A DNA stretch of 64,000 nt from Arcuatula senhousia (GCA_963971305.1 CAXARO010001796.1:1-64000), one strand, 5' to 3'; numbered from the stretch's first letter, positions 22,141 to 33,530 are shown. Numbers and translations: made by a program. The notes: generated from the letters alone by a model not told the origin.

Positions 22141-24723
22141 ACTCTAAATCCTCAGTTAAACATCTAAACGTTGACAATTCCACTTTAACATCTGAAAAGG
22201 ACATTGCCAACAAATTAGCTGAGACTTTTGCTAAACATTCATCTTCATCTAATTACAAACCTGACTTCCAAAAATTTAAAAGAACAGCTGAAAAAACAAA
22301 ATTGAACTTTAACTCCGACAATTCTGAGAGCTACAATTCTCCTTTCTCTTTAGATGAACTTAAAACTTCCTTAAGTAAAGCCCATGATACTGCATGTGGC
22401 CCTGATAGCATCCACTATCAACTTTTAAAACATCTTCCTGATATATCGATGAAGACTCTTCTAAATTTAATGAATGATATATGGATAAATAGAAAATTGC
22501 CCGAAATATGGAAGCTTGCCACTGTTGTTCCTATACCTAAGCCGGGGAAGGATCACACAGATGTGTCCGATAGCCTTGACAAGCTGTGTCTGTAAGACTT
22601 TAGAACGCATGATCAACGATCGGCTCGTTTGGTTCCTCGAGTCCAATGGACTCATTTCGAATATCCAGTGTGGATTTCGCCAGGGTAGGAGCACGCTTGA
22701 TCATTTGGTCCGTTTTGAGTCTTTTCTTCGAAATGCATTTGCGAAGAACGAACATGTGGTGTCTATCTTTTTCGACCTCGAAAAAGCTTATGACACCACA
22801 TGGAAGTATGGTATTTTAAAAGACATTTCTGATATGGGGTTGAAAGGAAGGTTACCAAAATTCTTGGCTGACTTTCTTTCTGACAGACATTTTAATGTTA
22901 AAGTTAATAAGACCTTTTCCGAGGAGTTTGATCAAGAAATGGGTGTTCCTCAGGGTAGCATCCTTTCTGTCACTCTCTTTAGTATTAAAATAAATAGTAT
23001 TGCAAAAGTTCTTCATGATAATATCGAGGGTTCGTTATATGTTGATGATTTTTTAATATGTTACAGCGCCAAAAACATGAATACCATTGAAAGACAACTA
23101 CAACTATGTCTCAAACGGATCGAAAAATGGGCCTCTGAAAATGGTTTCAAATTTTCAGAGAGTAAAACTGTTGCTATGCATTTTTGTAAGAAAAGAAAAC
23201 TTCATCCTGATCCAGATCTCTTTTTATATGGCAAAAAAATTAAGATAGTTGAAGAATCAAAATTTTTCGGCGTTCTTTTTGACAGAAAACTTACCTTTCT
23301 ACCCCATATCAAAATGTTAAAGTCAAGATGCCTAAAAGCTCTTGGTGTTTTAAAAGTTGTCTCCAGTACGGACTGGGGAGCTGATAAATCAGTTCTTTTA
23401 AATTTGTATAGGTCTATTGTACGATCAAAACTGGATTATGGTTCCATTATATATGGGTCTGCAAAAAAGTCGTACTTACAAATTTTAGATGCCGTTCATC
23501 ATCAGGGATTGCGACTCTGTCTCGGTGCATACAGAACTTCTCCTATTGAGAGTCTGTATGCGGAGGCAAATGAGCCATCCCTGAAGCATCGCAGAATCAA
23601 ACTCGGTCTGCAATATGCTACCAAATTAAAAGCCTTTCCTAGCAACCCTGCCCAAGACTGTGTTTTTAAACCACCTCTCAGGAATATGTATGAAAAACAT
23701 GAAAACAAAACTCCTCCTTTTGGTATTCGTATCGAACCTCACCTGACTAATCTGAAGATTGATTTAGAAACTATAAAACCTGTCAAGCCTTTGAGAGTCC
23801 CACTATGGGAACTTTTAAAGCCCAAATTTATTTTTGATCTCCGTAAACATAAAAAATCTGAAACAAATCATCTACTTATTCAACAAGATTATTCCGAAAT
23901 TAAATCTAGATATCCTGGATTTCTAACAGTTTATACAGATGGCTCTAAAGATGGTGATAGCGTTGCTGCTGCTGCTGTCTCAGGAAATAGCACGTCAACA
24001 CAACGCCTCCCGTCTACTGCTTCCATTTTTACAGCTGAAGCAAGAGCCATCATTTTAGCCCTTAAGCTAATTGATGCTTCTGAGCACTGTCAATTCTTTA
24101 TCTGTTCCGATTCTCTTTCTTGTCTTCTGGCAATTGACAATTGTAAATTGAAAAACCCATTAATTTCTAAAATTGTATATATGGTTCATCAATTGATTAG
24201 AGGTGGTGTAGAATTGATTTACCTATGGGTACCCAGTCATACTGGTATTCATGGGAATTCAGTTGTGGACAGGGTTGCAAAGGAAGCCCTCCGTAAACCA
24301 GTGTCCAATTGTTTTATTCCTTATTCAGATTGTAGAAATACAATCCGAGTATATGTCCAAAGTTTATGGGACGAGGTTTGGGCTGCCGCTGAGCACAACA
24401 AACTTCATGAGCTCAAGCCACAGCTTGGGGAGAATCATGCTTCATTCCGATGCCGTCGAGACCAGGTAGTCATCACTAGATGTCGTATAGGACATTCTAG
24501 AGTCACCCATGGCTACCTGATGACACAAGAGAAGGAGGTCCCGATGTGTATCCCTTGTGACGCACGGTATTCTTTGAGGCATGTTCTCCTCGACTGTGTT
24601 GATATTGCTCCAATTTGCATGAAGTATTTTAACTGTGCATCTATGCACGATTTGTTTAGCGGCATCCCAGCCGATGCCATTTTATCCTTCTTAAAAGAAA
24701 TCGGTCAGTATTCAAAATTATAG
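22141..24723 (+). pseudogene. LINE ORF2, RT, RNase H and C-terminal zinc part
   Basis: Continues ORF2 after the SINE. RT begins with ACGPDSIHYQLLKH and LATVVPIPKPGKD; a deletion near 22568 removes the usual NYRP segment and shifts the frame to CPIALTSCVCKTLERM. Then GFRQGRSTLDHL, FFDLEKAYDTTW (first Asp), GVPQGSILSVTLF, LYVDDFLICY (catalytic Asp pair) and FFGVLFDRKLTF. RNase H lies about 23930-24280: VYTDGSKDG, FTAEARAIILAL, FICSDSLS and VPSHTGIHGNSVVDRVA, giving the DEDD-like set. The C-terminus has RIGHSRVTHGYLM and a CIPC-x7-H-x4-C motif typical of I and Jockey type LINEs. Apart from the deletion the frame is open for 700 codons. Confidence 0.92.
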
Positions 24724-26187
24724 TTTTTAGCTCACCTGACCCGAAGGGTCATGTGAGCTATTGTCATCACTTGGCGTCCGTCGTCCGTCCGTCGTCTGTC
24801 GTCCGTCGTCCGTCGTCCGTAAACTTTTTAAAACGTTAACTCCTCTGACACCATAAGTCCAATTGCAACCAAACTTGGTATGGTTGTTCATTAGCATTCG
24901 GTGCTTAGAACTGATGTGGGGATTGTTGATTCGTCGTAAAACATGGCCGCCATGGCTAAAAATAGAACATAGGGGTAAAATGCTATTTTTTGCAAATAAC
25001 TCAAAAACGGCTACAGATATCAAAATTCTGGCATAGGGTAAAAGTGATCAGCACCTCAAGATCTACCTACCCTGAAATTTTGAAGAAAATCCAACGACCC
25101 ATGTAGGAGTTATTGCCCTTTCTGTGGATTTTTTGCAAATTTTGCACCTGTTTAGCTTAATATCTTGAAAACTATACTAGATATTTAAGAAATTTAAATT
25201 GCATATTGTTAAGCACATCAAGATCTACAAAATATGTAACAGGGTCAACGTTGTAGGACCTTTCCTTTTAGGAGTTATTGCCCTTAGAACGTCAAAATTT
25301 GTCATTTTAACAGCATTTCCTCATTACATTGAAAACGTTAACTCCTCTGACACTTTAAGTCCAAATGGAACCAAACTTGGTATAGTTGTTTATTAGCATT
25401 AGGTGTATAGAACTGATGTGGGGATTTTTGATTGGTCGTAAAACATGGCCGCTGTGGCTAAAAATAGAACATAGTGGTAAATGGCAGTTTTTTGCAAATA
25501 ACTCTAAAACGGTGACAGATTACAAAATTTTGATTGGGAACAAAAGTGATCAGCCCCTTAAGATCTACCAGCTCTGAAATTTTGAAGATAATCCAACAAC
25601 CCATGTAGGAGTTATTGCCCTTTTTGTGGATTTTTTGCAAATTTTGCACCTTTTTAGCTCAATATCTTGAAAACTATACAAGATATTTGAGAAATTTAAA
25701 TTGCATATTGTTAAGCGCAGCAAGATCTACAAAATATGTAACAGGGTCAACGTTGTAGGACCTTTCCTTAGAGGAGTTATTGCCCTTGGAACTTCAAAAT
25801 TGAGCATTTTAACTGCATTTCCTCATTATATTGAAAATGTTAACTCCTCTGACACTTTAAGTCCAATCAGAACCAAACTTGGTATTATTGTTTATTATTA
25901 TTAGGTGTATAAAACTGTTGTGGGGATTTTTGATTGGTCGTAAAACATTGCCACTGTGGCTAAAAATAGAACATTAGGTTAAACTGCATTTTTTTGCAAA
26001 TAACTCAAAAAGTGTGACAGATTTTTAGATTTTGATTGAAAACAAAAGAGATCAGCACCTTAATATCCACCATATTGTCAGATGACCCCCTTATTAATCT
26101 TTCAACGTCAAATAGATTTTGCCTAATAACCTTTACTTCAGGCACATATGTCAGGTGAGCGATTCAGGCTCCTGGGAGCCTCTTGTT
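24724..26187 (-). mobile_element. Family-A element in the LINE 3' UTR
   Basis: On + it starts right after the ORF2 stop with tttttagctcacctgaccc and its hairpin (to catgtgagct), then a (GTCC/GTC)n tract near 24776-24820. Two to three units of about 500 bp follow with ccaaacttggta and acatggccgc. It ends gattcaggctcctgggagcc at the head. No coding capacity. It lies in antisense orientation to the LINE. Confidence 0.88.
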
Positions 26188-26478
26188 GTAATCACCATTT
26201 GAAAGTTAATTTGATGTCATAATATTTAGCTTATTTTTGTTAAGTTCTTTGTTTTCCTATTGCTTTAAATGGTTTTATTGTTTTAGTGTGTTATTTTTTT
26301 AATGATTGTTTTATCTATTTATTTTCTTGGCATACTTTTTGTTTTATCTACGGTCTTTTGACTTTGTTTTATATAAACATGTTATTAACATAATTATTTC
26401 AACTTGTTTATGTCCCGATGATGGCTGCAATATCGCCGACGGGACATTAAGCAACTAACAATCAATCAATCAATCAAT
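26188..26478 (+). other. LINE 3' end
   Basis: AT-rich 3' UTR ending gccgacgggacattaagcaa, a few bases, then (AATC)n. The core GGGACATTAAGCAACTAACA resembles the SINE-1 end (GGGCGTAAAACACCAACT) and the SINE-2 end (GGGAGTAAAGCAATAACT), consistent with a shared RT recognition tail. Confidence 0.65.
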
Positions 26479-26494
26479 CATAGAAATTAGATTA
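26479..26494. repeat. LINE target-site duplication, right
   Basis: catagaaattagatta, identical to 18542-18557. Confidence 0.9.
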
Positions 26495-26674
26495 ATTTTT
26501 TAACACTAAATCCACATACAAGCTTAAAACAAATTAATATAATACGAAAACAAGGAATTCCCATTTGGTTCTTTGGGCCTAAAAGGAAGAAAAAGAAAAT
26601 TTGTGCCGTCCACTGTCTGACCCTTAACTGGAATAGTAATTTATGTTTATATATGAAAAAATAGGTAATAATGA

Positions 26675-26843
26675 TATGACAGACCTTTTCCTCTGGCACT
26701 TCAAAATTAACTGTTCCTTTGTTTCCAGTCCCTTTCCCAATTTTCATTTATCATATATCATTTCATGTTGTATAATCCTTTTCACCGCCTTTAAATAAAC
26801 TATATAGCGTTACAAGGGCGTAATACACCAACTCACTCACTAA
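26675..26843 (+). repeat. SINE-1 3' part, old
   Basis: From ccttttcctctggcacttc to aacaccaactcactcactaa-like tail (26822-26841). The 5' two thirds are missing. Confidence 0.6.
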
Positions 26844-26865
26844 ACACCAGCATAGAAAAGCATTT

Positions 26866-27385
26866 TTGTCCCCCGCCGCAACGCGTCGGAGGGACTTAGT
26901 AATGGTCTCCGTCCGTCCGTCCGTCCGTCACGTTTTTTGTGGGTGCAACTCCTTGGACACTACTGAACCGATGTTGCTGAAACTTTACACACTGATAGGG
27001 TACAATTAGTAGATGATCATCCCATATTTGAAATTTTCAAAATGGCTGCCGTTTCCATGAAAACGGGGAAGAAAGGTCAAAATATAGGACATTCATTATC
27101 TCGGTTACCTAGGTGCACAGGGTTCTGAAATTTTGTAGGCTGATAGAGCAAAAGGTACTCTATAATAATACGAAAAAAAATTTTGAAGCAATATTTACCG
27201 TTTTAGAGTTATTTACAAATTTGAGATTTTTCAGTCCTAAAATGGGACTTTGTCAAACGTTTTTGTGGGTGCAACTCCTCGGACACTACTGAACCGATGT
27301 TGCTGAAACTTTACACACTGATAGGGTACTGTTAGTAGATGATCATCTTATATTTGAAATTTTCAAAATGGCCGCCATTTCCATG
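26866..27385 (-). mobile_element. Family-D hairpin/tandem-repeat element, 5' end missing
   Basis: On + begins with the hairpin gtcccccgccgcaac ... ggagggac, then (GTCC)n at 26908-26928. Two core units of about 310 bp follow (gaaccgatgttgctgaaac, actttacacactgatag). It fades into the Gag relic near 27385. Minus-strand core contains GTAAAGTTTCAGC. Confidence 0.7.
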
Positions 27386-27410
27386 TTTGTTTTGTTATCT
27401 TCCTCGCAAT

Positions 27411-27889
27411 TTGGTCCCGGGTGGCGAATAGGCCTGCAGCAGAGCCTAGCTTGTCGTAAGAGGCGACTAAGGGTCTTGGGATTCTGACGTCGGGTCAGTG
27501 CTCAGCCCACAGAGCGACCAAGCGTGTACCCTAGATGGCTGAATAGGGTGGCCCTCGTCCGCGGGGGTTGTCAGGTCTATAATACGGAAACCCTGACCGC
27601 TGACCGTAGTGGGCCAACGTGTGTGGAGAGTGCCACGCTTCATGCACGTAAAAGAACCCTTTGTGGACCGCCAAGTAGTGCACCACATAGGCTAAATTTT
27701 CCGCCCCTACCCATCCCTCCCCTTTTTCTGTGGTTCTTCAAAATTTTACGGCCCTTTGTGACCCACTTACCCCCATTTTTCATTTATCATCATCATTTCA
27801 TGTTCATTTTATCATCCTTTTCATGTTCATCGCCTGTAAATAACCTATATAGCGTTGCACGGGCGTAAAACACCAACTCACTCACTCAC
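27411..27889 (+). mobile_element. SINE-1, slightly 5'-truncated, with 10-bp TSD
   Basis: TSD tcctcgcaat at 27401-27410 and 27890-27899. The first bases of the head (CCCGTGCGGGG) are replaced by ttgg, then cccgggtggcgaatagg continues. ACTC tail intact. Confidence 0.88.
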
Positions 27890-28135
27890 TCCTCGCAATC
27901 TGCAATATTAATTGCCATATCAATGGCCACTCTTACATCGTCCAATGTCTTAGTTTTTGCAGAATTACACTTCTTAATGGTGGTTGTAAACTGTGTATTG
28001 CCATTTCGATTATACTTGCTTCAGACATATCATCTACCCCTAATGACAGTTATTGAACCCTTGAAATAGAGTTGTCTGGCGCTCCCTGTTGGACTCTGTT
28101 TCTACGTTGTAGAAGTTTTTCAGTGGAATAAATCT

Positions 28136-28171
28136 GGTGCGGGGCCTGGGTGGCGAATAGGCCCGCAGCAG
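28136..28171 (+). repeat. Solo SINE-1 head, 36 bp
   Basis: ggtgcggggcctgggtgg through gcccgcagcag and nothing further of the element. It corresponds to the first stem of the head, bounded by the Gag relic on both sides. Confidence 0.75.
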
Positions 28172-28383
28172 TTTTTGAGATTTTTGAGACAGCTATTTTT
28201 TATTTGTTTTTGCCTTGGCAAATCCGTTAAGAAAGGCTGTTTAAAGTGGTGCTAGGTCCGCTCGCAACTCGTCGGGTAACCGTTGATACCAATACAGTGC
28301 TTGGTCTTCTAGGTACAATGGTAGAACTTTGACTGCTCTGTCCTCTGGCATGTTTCTAGGCCAGAAATATACTCCACCATAAG

Positions 28384-29007
28384 GAAGGTGTCATCGTTTA
28401 TTTTTTATTAAAACATTAAATGAGTCCGTCTATAAATCAAATATAGCACTTTCGGTTTCAGTTGTTTGTATTTCAGCGTTTGTATTGTTTATTTGTTCAG
28501 TACATTGTTTTTTTCTTAAGCACTAATATTTACAGAATTAATATGGATAAAAAGTACACTTGTTTAAGCTGCACTATTTGTATTTTTGTGATTCTTATGT
28601 GTTGTCATGTATCAACCTATTGTAGTTAACCCACTATGTTCCGATGAGGATAGCTCGCTTTCCCTGGCCTGGTTTCTGGTCTGTACTCCGTGACAGTTGA
28701 GTGGAGTATATCCGTTTTCGTCACAAAGATCTCTAGCCAATCTTCATCGACCAGCTGTGAACATGCTTGCAGTACGCTACTTTTTGGCTGAGTGCTAGTG
28801 ATACACTTGATGGTCACAGATGGGATGGGCTTCTGGAACTGGAATAACGAGCGTGTTAAAAAATATATCGTTATTGTATTTTGGTCACTTATGCGATTGA
28901 CCAGCTACGCTTGTACATGTACATTAAACAACATTATTTCAGGTGAGGTTAAGTAAAGGAATTCATTAAATTGAACAAGCATTCTGAGAGTATTGCAAAA
29001 CAATACT
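28384..29007. other. Non-coding stretch; short minus-strand frame of unknown nature
   Basis: A 63-codon minus-strand frame (28626-28817) reads SVLQACSQLVDEDWLEIFV. It could be a mobile-element relic but shows no motif I can name. Confidence 0.35.
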
Positions 29008-29545
29008 TAGTCCCCTACCAGCCTCATATTTCAGTCACTGGTAACAATTTGTCAAACAAATGAATACCTAAACTTGGTCAGTTTATTATCTACAAGGAAC
29101 AATAAAAAAGTTTAGAAAAGAAAATTGCAATAGATTTGCAAACTTCAAAGGGCCATATCTCCCATAAAAATTTGTGGACAGGCACGAAACTCAAACTTGA
29201 TCTGTAACTTATCAAGGTAAACTCACATACCAAAAACAGTTCATTATCTATAAGCGTTTAGAAAAAAATGGGCGGAAAACTGAGGCGTGACAGACAGACA
29301 GAGCGCAGAAAGCTGAAATTATAGTGAATTTTCAAAGTTCAAAGGGCCATAACTCCCATAAAAAATTATGGACCGGCATGAAACTCAAACTTGATCTGTA
29401 ACTCATCAAGGTAAACTCACAAACCAAAAATCAGTTCATTATCTATAAGCGTTTAGAAAAAAATGGGCGGAAAACTGAGGCGTGACAGACAGACGGACAG
29501 AGCGCAAACCTATAGTCCCCTTCGGCTTTCGCCGGTAGGGGACTA
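29008..29545 (+). mobile_element. Family-C hairpin/tandem-repeat element with 12-bp terminal inverted repeats
   Basis: TAGTCCCCTACC at 29008-29019 and GGTAGGGGACTA at 29534-29545. The right end is itself a hairpin (tagtccccttcgg ... ggtaggggacta, 29513-29545) preceded by gacagacagacggacag. Two core units of about 185 bp lie inside (gggccatatctcccataaaa, gaaactcaaacttgatctg). Confidence 0.85.
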
Positions 29546-29720
29546 TTAAGGAAATATCACATTAAAAACCCTGTCTTGAACCCCTTAGCGTCACTTAAGG
29601 TAATGCTGTGAAATTCCTGTTTCAAATAAAGATAAGCGAGTCCCTTAAGCCGGACATAACAATTAACCAGTTCACTTTGCATTGTTAAATAAATTCCCAC
29701 ATCTACACAGAGGAGAAACC

Positions 29721-30142
29721 CCCGTGCGGGGCCCGGTTGGCAAATAGGCCTGCAGCATAGCCTAGCTTGTCGTAAAAGGCGACTAAGGGTCTTGGAATTC
29801 TGACGTCGGGTCAGTGCTCAGCCCACAGATCGACCAAGTGTATACCCTAGGTGGCTGGTCTATAATACGGAAACCCTGACCGCTGACCATAGTGGGCCAA
29901 CGTGTGAAAGACCCCTTTGTGGACCGCCAAGTAGTGCACCACATAAGCAAAATTTTCCGCCCCTACCCACCTCTCTCCTTGTCCTGTTGTTCTTCAATAT
30001 TTACCGTTCCTTTGTTTCACACCCCACCCCCATATTTCATTTATCATCATCATTTCATGTTCATTTTATCACCCTTTTCATGTTCATCGCCTGTAAATAA
30101 CCTTTATAGCGTTGCACGGGCATATAACACCCACTCACTCAC
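29721..30142 (+). mobile_element. SINE-1 with internal deletions
   Basis: Head cccgtgcggggcccggttgg, loss of about 30 bp before tctataatacgg and about 25 bp after ccaacgtgtg, tail cacccactcactcac. No clear TSD. Confidence 0.82.
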
Positions 30143-30144
30143 AG

Positions 30145-30984
30145 GGGGAAATCGGATTATCGGTAAAAATGATCGGGAACAATTTTTCTATGGCGGTCAA
30201 GTATTGTGCATCATCGCGAACAATTCTGTACCGGATCGTGTACGACGCATATTGGATTTGTTTCATAGAAAGTCAGTCTTTTTTCTCTTCTGGTACGTTT
30301 CATAATGATACATTGAAAAAAAAATAACTAAGTCTGGCAAAATGGCTGAACAAAAGAAATTGAAAAATAAAAGCCGTTTTACTTAAAATTTAATAGCTTT
30401 CTCAAATTTTTGAAAAGACAGATAGTATGTTGATATATTATTAAGGTCTGAATTTAACACATTTTGTAAAAAAAACATGTGTGATAGATTTTATATTAAT
30501 GTTATGATCCATGAAATATGATGTTTTGGATTAAAATATCATTATTTCAATAACCTATTAATAAAAGAATACATCTTCTTTCAAATGTAATAGAGAAACT
30601 GTACATTTTATATATATTTTGTTATTTTGGGGATCGCGAACAATTTGGAACCATTGGTTTGGGATCGTGAATTGTAGTCGATTTCGAATGTTTTAAATAA
30701 TGAAGCTTTTTAGCGTTTGAGTAGATTGAAATGTATATGCAGAGCATATTTTTTACAGGAATGAAAAGAAAGAACAGAAATCATAGCAATGGGAAAGGCC
30801 AATGGAAGACAAAGAAACGAAAAGTTGAACCAACGCATGAACAAACAGAAACCGATTAGGATGGAATAATAGAAGACAACGACTAGTTTTTTTTTACATT
30901 TATTGGGTTCCATATCGATAACAACTACACACAAATTTCAATTGATTTACATAAATAACAAATTAACTGTGTACTCCTTTCCAG
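30145..30984. other. AT-rich DNA, no supported gene
   Basis: Short frames lack motifs. Two phrases (gatcgggaacaattttt and gatcgcgaacaatttgg) recur at 30170 and 30632, possibly an eroded repeat. Confidence 0.4.
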
Positions 30985-31150
30985 CCACTTGAATTTACTC
31001 TCGTTTATACTTATACGACAGCAACAGCGACTGCTGGTCACATTGAAGGCTACTTGCTCTTTACGGTTGTGGATTTTTAAAATTGTCGTTTATATTGTAG
31101 GTTGTGTCGTGCACACTTATTCTCATTATCTTCTATTCACGTCAACGTTG
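30985..31150 (+). repeat. Dispersed repeat, inverted relative at 59838-59965
   Basis: Shared with the reverse complement of the later copy: cgacagcaacagcgactgct-like start, tggtcacattgaaggct, gtggatttttaaaat and attgtaggttgtg. Class unknown. Confidence 0.65.
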
Positions 31151-31185
31151 TCAACTGATATTCATTTGCTTTTGTGAAATTTATT

Positions 31186-31201
31186 ATACCCCCCGCAAAC
31201 T

Positions 31202-31251
<50 letters not shown>

Positions 31252-32299
31252 CGTCTGTCCAAATAACTCGTAAGCGCTTCTCCTAAACCGCTGGGAGGAT
31301 TTTCCTGAAACTTTAGATAAAGGAAGTACATCATATGAAGATGTGCATGAAGAATTTTCATCGCACTCGGACATCATTCAGGGGAGATAATTGGACTTAG
31401 ACTTCTTAAAATACATTATTCAATGGGAGACCTCGTAAGCGCAACTCCTCCTAAACTGCTGGAAGGATTTTGATGAAACTTTACATGAAGGAAGTAAATC
31501 ATCTGTAGATGTGCATGAAGACTTTTCATCGCAATCAGACATCATTCAGGGGAGATTATTGGACTTAGACTTTTTAAATACATTATAATACATTATTCAA
31601 TGGGAGACCTCGTAAGCGCAACTCCTCCTAAACTGCTTGATGGATTTCGATGAAACTTTACATAAAAGAAATACATCATATGAAGATGTGCATGAAGAAT
31701 TTTCATCGCACTCGGACATCATTCAGGGGAGATAATTGGACTTAGACTTCTTAAAATACATTATTCAATGGGAGACCTCGTAAGCGCAACTCCTCCTACA
31801 CTGCTGGAAGGATTTTGATGAAACTTTATATGAAGGAAGTACATCATCTGTAGATGTGCATGAATAATTTTCATCGCAATCAGACATCATTCAGGGGAGA
31901 TAATTGGACTTAGACTTTTTAATACATTATAATACATTATTCAATGGGAGACCTCGTAAGCGCAACTCCTCCTAAACTGCTTGATGGATTTCGATGAAAC
32001 TTTACATAAAAGAAGTACATCATATGTAGATGTGCATGAGGAATTTTCATTGCAATCAGACATCATTCAGGGGAGATAACTGGACTTAGACTTTTTAAAT
32101 ACATTATTCAATGGGAGACCTCGTAAGCGCAACTCCTCCTAAACTGCTTGATGGATTTTGATGAAACTTTCCATGAAAGAAGTGCATCATCTGTAGATGT
32201 GCATGAAGAATTTGTATTGCTCTTGGTTATTATTGGGGGGAGATAACTGGACTTGAGATTTTTTTTTACAATACAGAGTCCAATATGAAGCGGGGGTAT
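31186..32299 (-). mobile_element. Family-E tandem-repeat element with ATACCCCC ends
   Basis: Left end ATACCCCCCGC, right end GCGGGGGTAT (32290-32299). Next to the left end is (TCTG)n ending tccgtccgtctgtcc. Five to six core units of about 165-180 bp follow, each with gagacctcgtaagcgcaac, gatgaaactttacat and catcattcaggggagata. In the orientation with the microsatellite end 3', the core has GTAAAGTTTCATC. Confidence 0.85.
31200..31260 (+). repeat. (TCTG)n microsatellite in family E
   Basis: About a dozen TCTG units followed by TCCG/TCTG variants, at the place where other families carry GAC-rich tracts. Confidence 0.9.
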
Positions 32300-32408
32300 C
32301 CTTTTGTGAGCTCGCTCACAGTATTTAATTTACTTGTTTTATCTGTTTCTTTGTGCTGTTCTCGTTTGGGTTTACTGATTTTGTCTTTGTCCTTTAAGGC
32401 CTTTGATT

Positions 32409-32636
32409 CCCGTGCGGGGCCTGGGTGGCGAATAGGCCCGCAGTAGAACCTAGCTTGTCGTAATAGGCAATTTAGGGTCTTGGGATTCTGACTGACATCG
32501 GGTCAGTGCTCAGCCCAGAGAGCGACCAAGTGTGTACCCTAGGTGGCTGAAATGGGTGGCCCTCGTCAATGAGGGTTGTCAAGTCTATAATACGGAAACC
32601 CTGACTGCTGACCATAGTGGGTCAACTCATTCACTC
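32409..32636 (+). mobile_element. SINE-1 with internal deletion to the tail
   Basis: Head and first half are present up to ccatagtgggtcaac, followed immediately by tcattcactcat, a decayed ACTC tail. The join shares CAAC between gggCCAACgtg and acacCAACtcac of the consensus. Confidence 0.75.
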
Positions 32637-32639
32637 ATT

Positions 32640-33530
32640 TAGGCCTATGACGTAGGAATGACCCATTCCTTCCGAGGAAACTTTCATAGTATAAGGCAAA
32701 ATAAGTCCGATAAAAAAATTAACAAATTTTAAAAAGACATATGTTCACAGAGTTGCTGAAGTAAGATATTTGGGTCTAGGTCATGTGGCATAGTGTTAGC
32801 TGTGTAGACCACAACCCAGATGTCTACCAAATATCAGACGCATATGGAGCATTCATTTTCCTTGATTCAGTATGCTTAATTTCCTTATTGACAACATTTT
32901 GTCACATTTGGAGGACAGATTTTTTAACAAGTTGGCATTCCCATGGGCACAAATTGTGTCCTCTCCTTGTCGACTTGTTTTTTTATAGTATTAAGAGACC
33001 GAATGTCTTTGCCGTGTTTTGTCTTTTCCTCTTTGATATATATGAGATTGATCATCTCAGTTTAGTAATTTTGTTGTTACCTTTATTTCAGAAACTTCTT
33101 ACAAAAAAATTTTAGATCTGAAAAAAAAGCTAACTGAGTCGTTAAAGCATGAAAATTGTATTATTGTCACACTGTGTGGTGTCAATTACGTAGACCACTG
33201 CCCAAAGTGTCTATATATCACACATCAGATTCATAGGTATTATCCTGCTCAAGTCATTCACTTTCCACAAACGTCTCACACATGTTAGTCTGCGGCCACC
33301 GGAAGGTAAAACTTGTATTGCCTTCCGTTAATTGTTACACACCTTATTTTTATACGCTTCAAAAAGTAACGGAAAATTTGCATTTTTTCTAACACTAAAT
33401 ACTATGTATTTGTCATATCACGCACTTTTACCATTCTCGAACTAACAGTTGTCATATTTATTTAGAAATAATGTTATTACTTCCAATCAAACAACACATT
33501 ATGTAATAATAAATATTAAATCACACCAGG
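32640..33530. other. Non-coding stretch with eroded repeat fragments
   Basis: Near 32780-32850 it resembles the family-B core (gtagaccacaacccagatg, accaaatatcagacg), and near 33030 is the phrase atgagattgatcatctcag also seen near 12785. No gene supported. Confidence 0.45.

Larger units (their letters stand above)
18558..26478 (+). mobile_element. Nearly full-length LINE of the I group (I/Nimb/Ingi-like)
   Basis: Autonomous non-LTR retrotransposon bounded by a perfect 16-bp TSD. Order: structured 5' head (18558-18640), 5' UTR, ORF1 (19081-20556), ORF2 overlapping by ATGA (20553-24723), 3' UTR, and an (AATC)n tail at 26456-26478. The RNase H domain after RT and the gag-like knuckles in ORF1 place it in the I superfamily; the exact clade needs a tree. 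Its length is inflated by two later insertions: SINE-1 at 21652-22140 and a family-A element at 24724-26187. Three frameshifting lesions are visible: a short A-run at 19127, an A8 run at 19846, and a missing RT segment near 22568. The copy itself is therefore probably inactive but young. Confidence 0.92.
27390..28383 (-). pseudogene. Gypsy-like (LTR retrotransposon) Gag relic
   Basis: Capsid-type Gag fragment on the minus strand. From 28350 downward it reads NMPEDRAVKVLPLYLEDQAL and YWYQRLPDELRADLAPL, then an in-frame stop and TAFLNGFAKAK. This matches the retrotransposon Gag pattern in which a Leu-rich helix precedes a W-Y step and an F-L-x-x-F end. Lower down are DDMSEASIIEMAIHSLQPPL and, after a frameshift, TLDDVRVAIDMAINIAD. 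The relic is cut by SINE-1 at 27411-27889 and by a 36-bp SINE head at 28136-28171. No LTR, protease or polymerase part was found next to it. Non-functional. Confidence 0.7.

Noticed and set aside
31137..31377. Open frames rich in TDRQ repeats
   Set aside because: They are translations of the (TCTG)n microsatellite.
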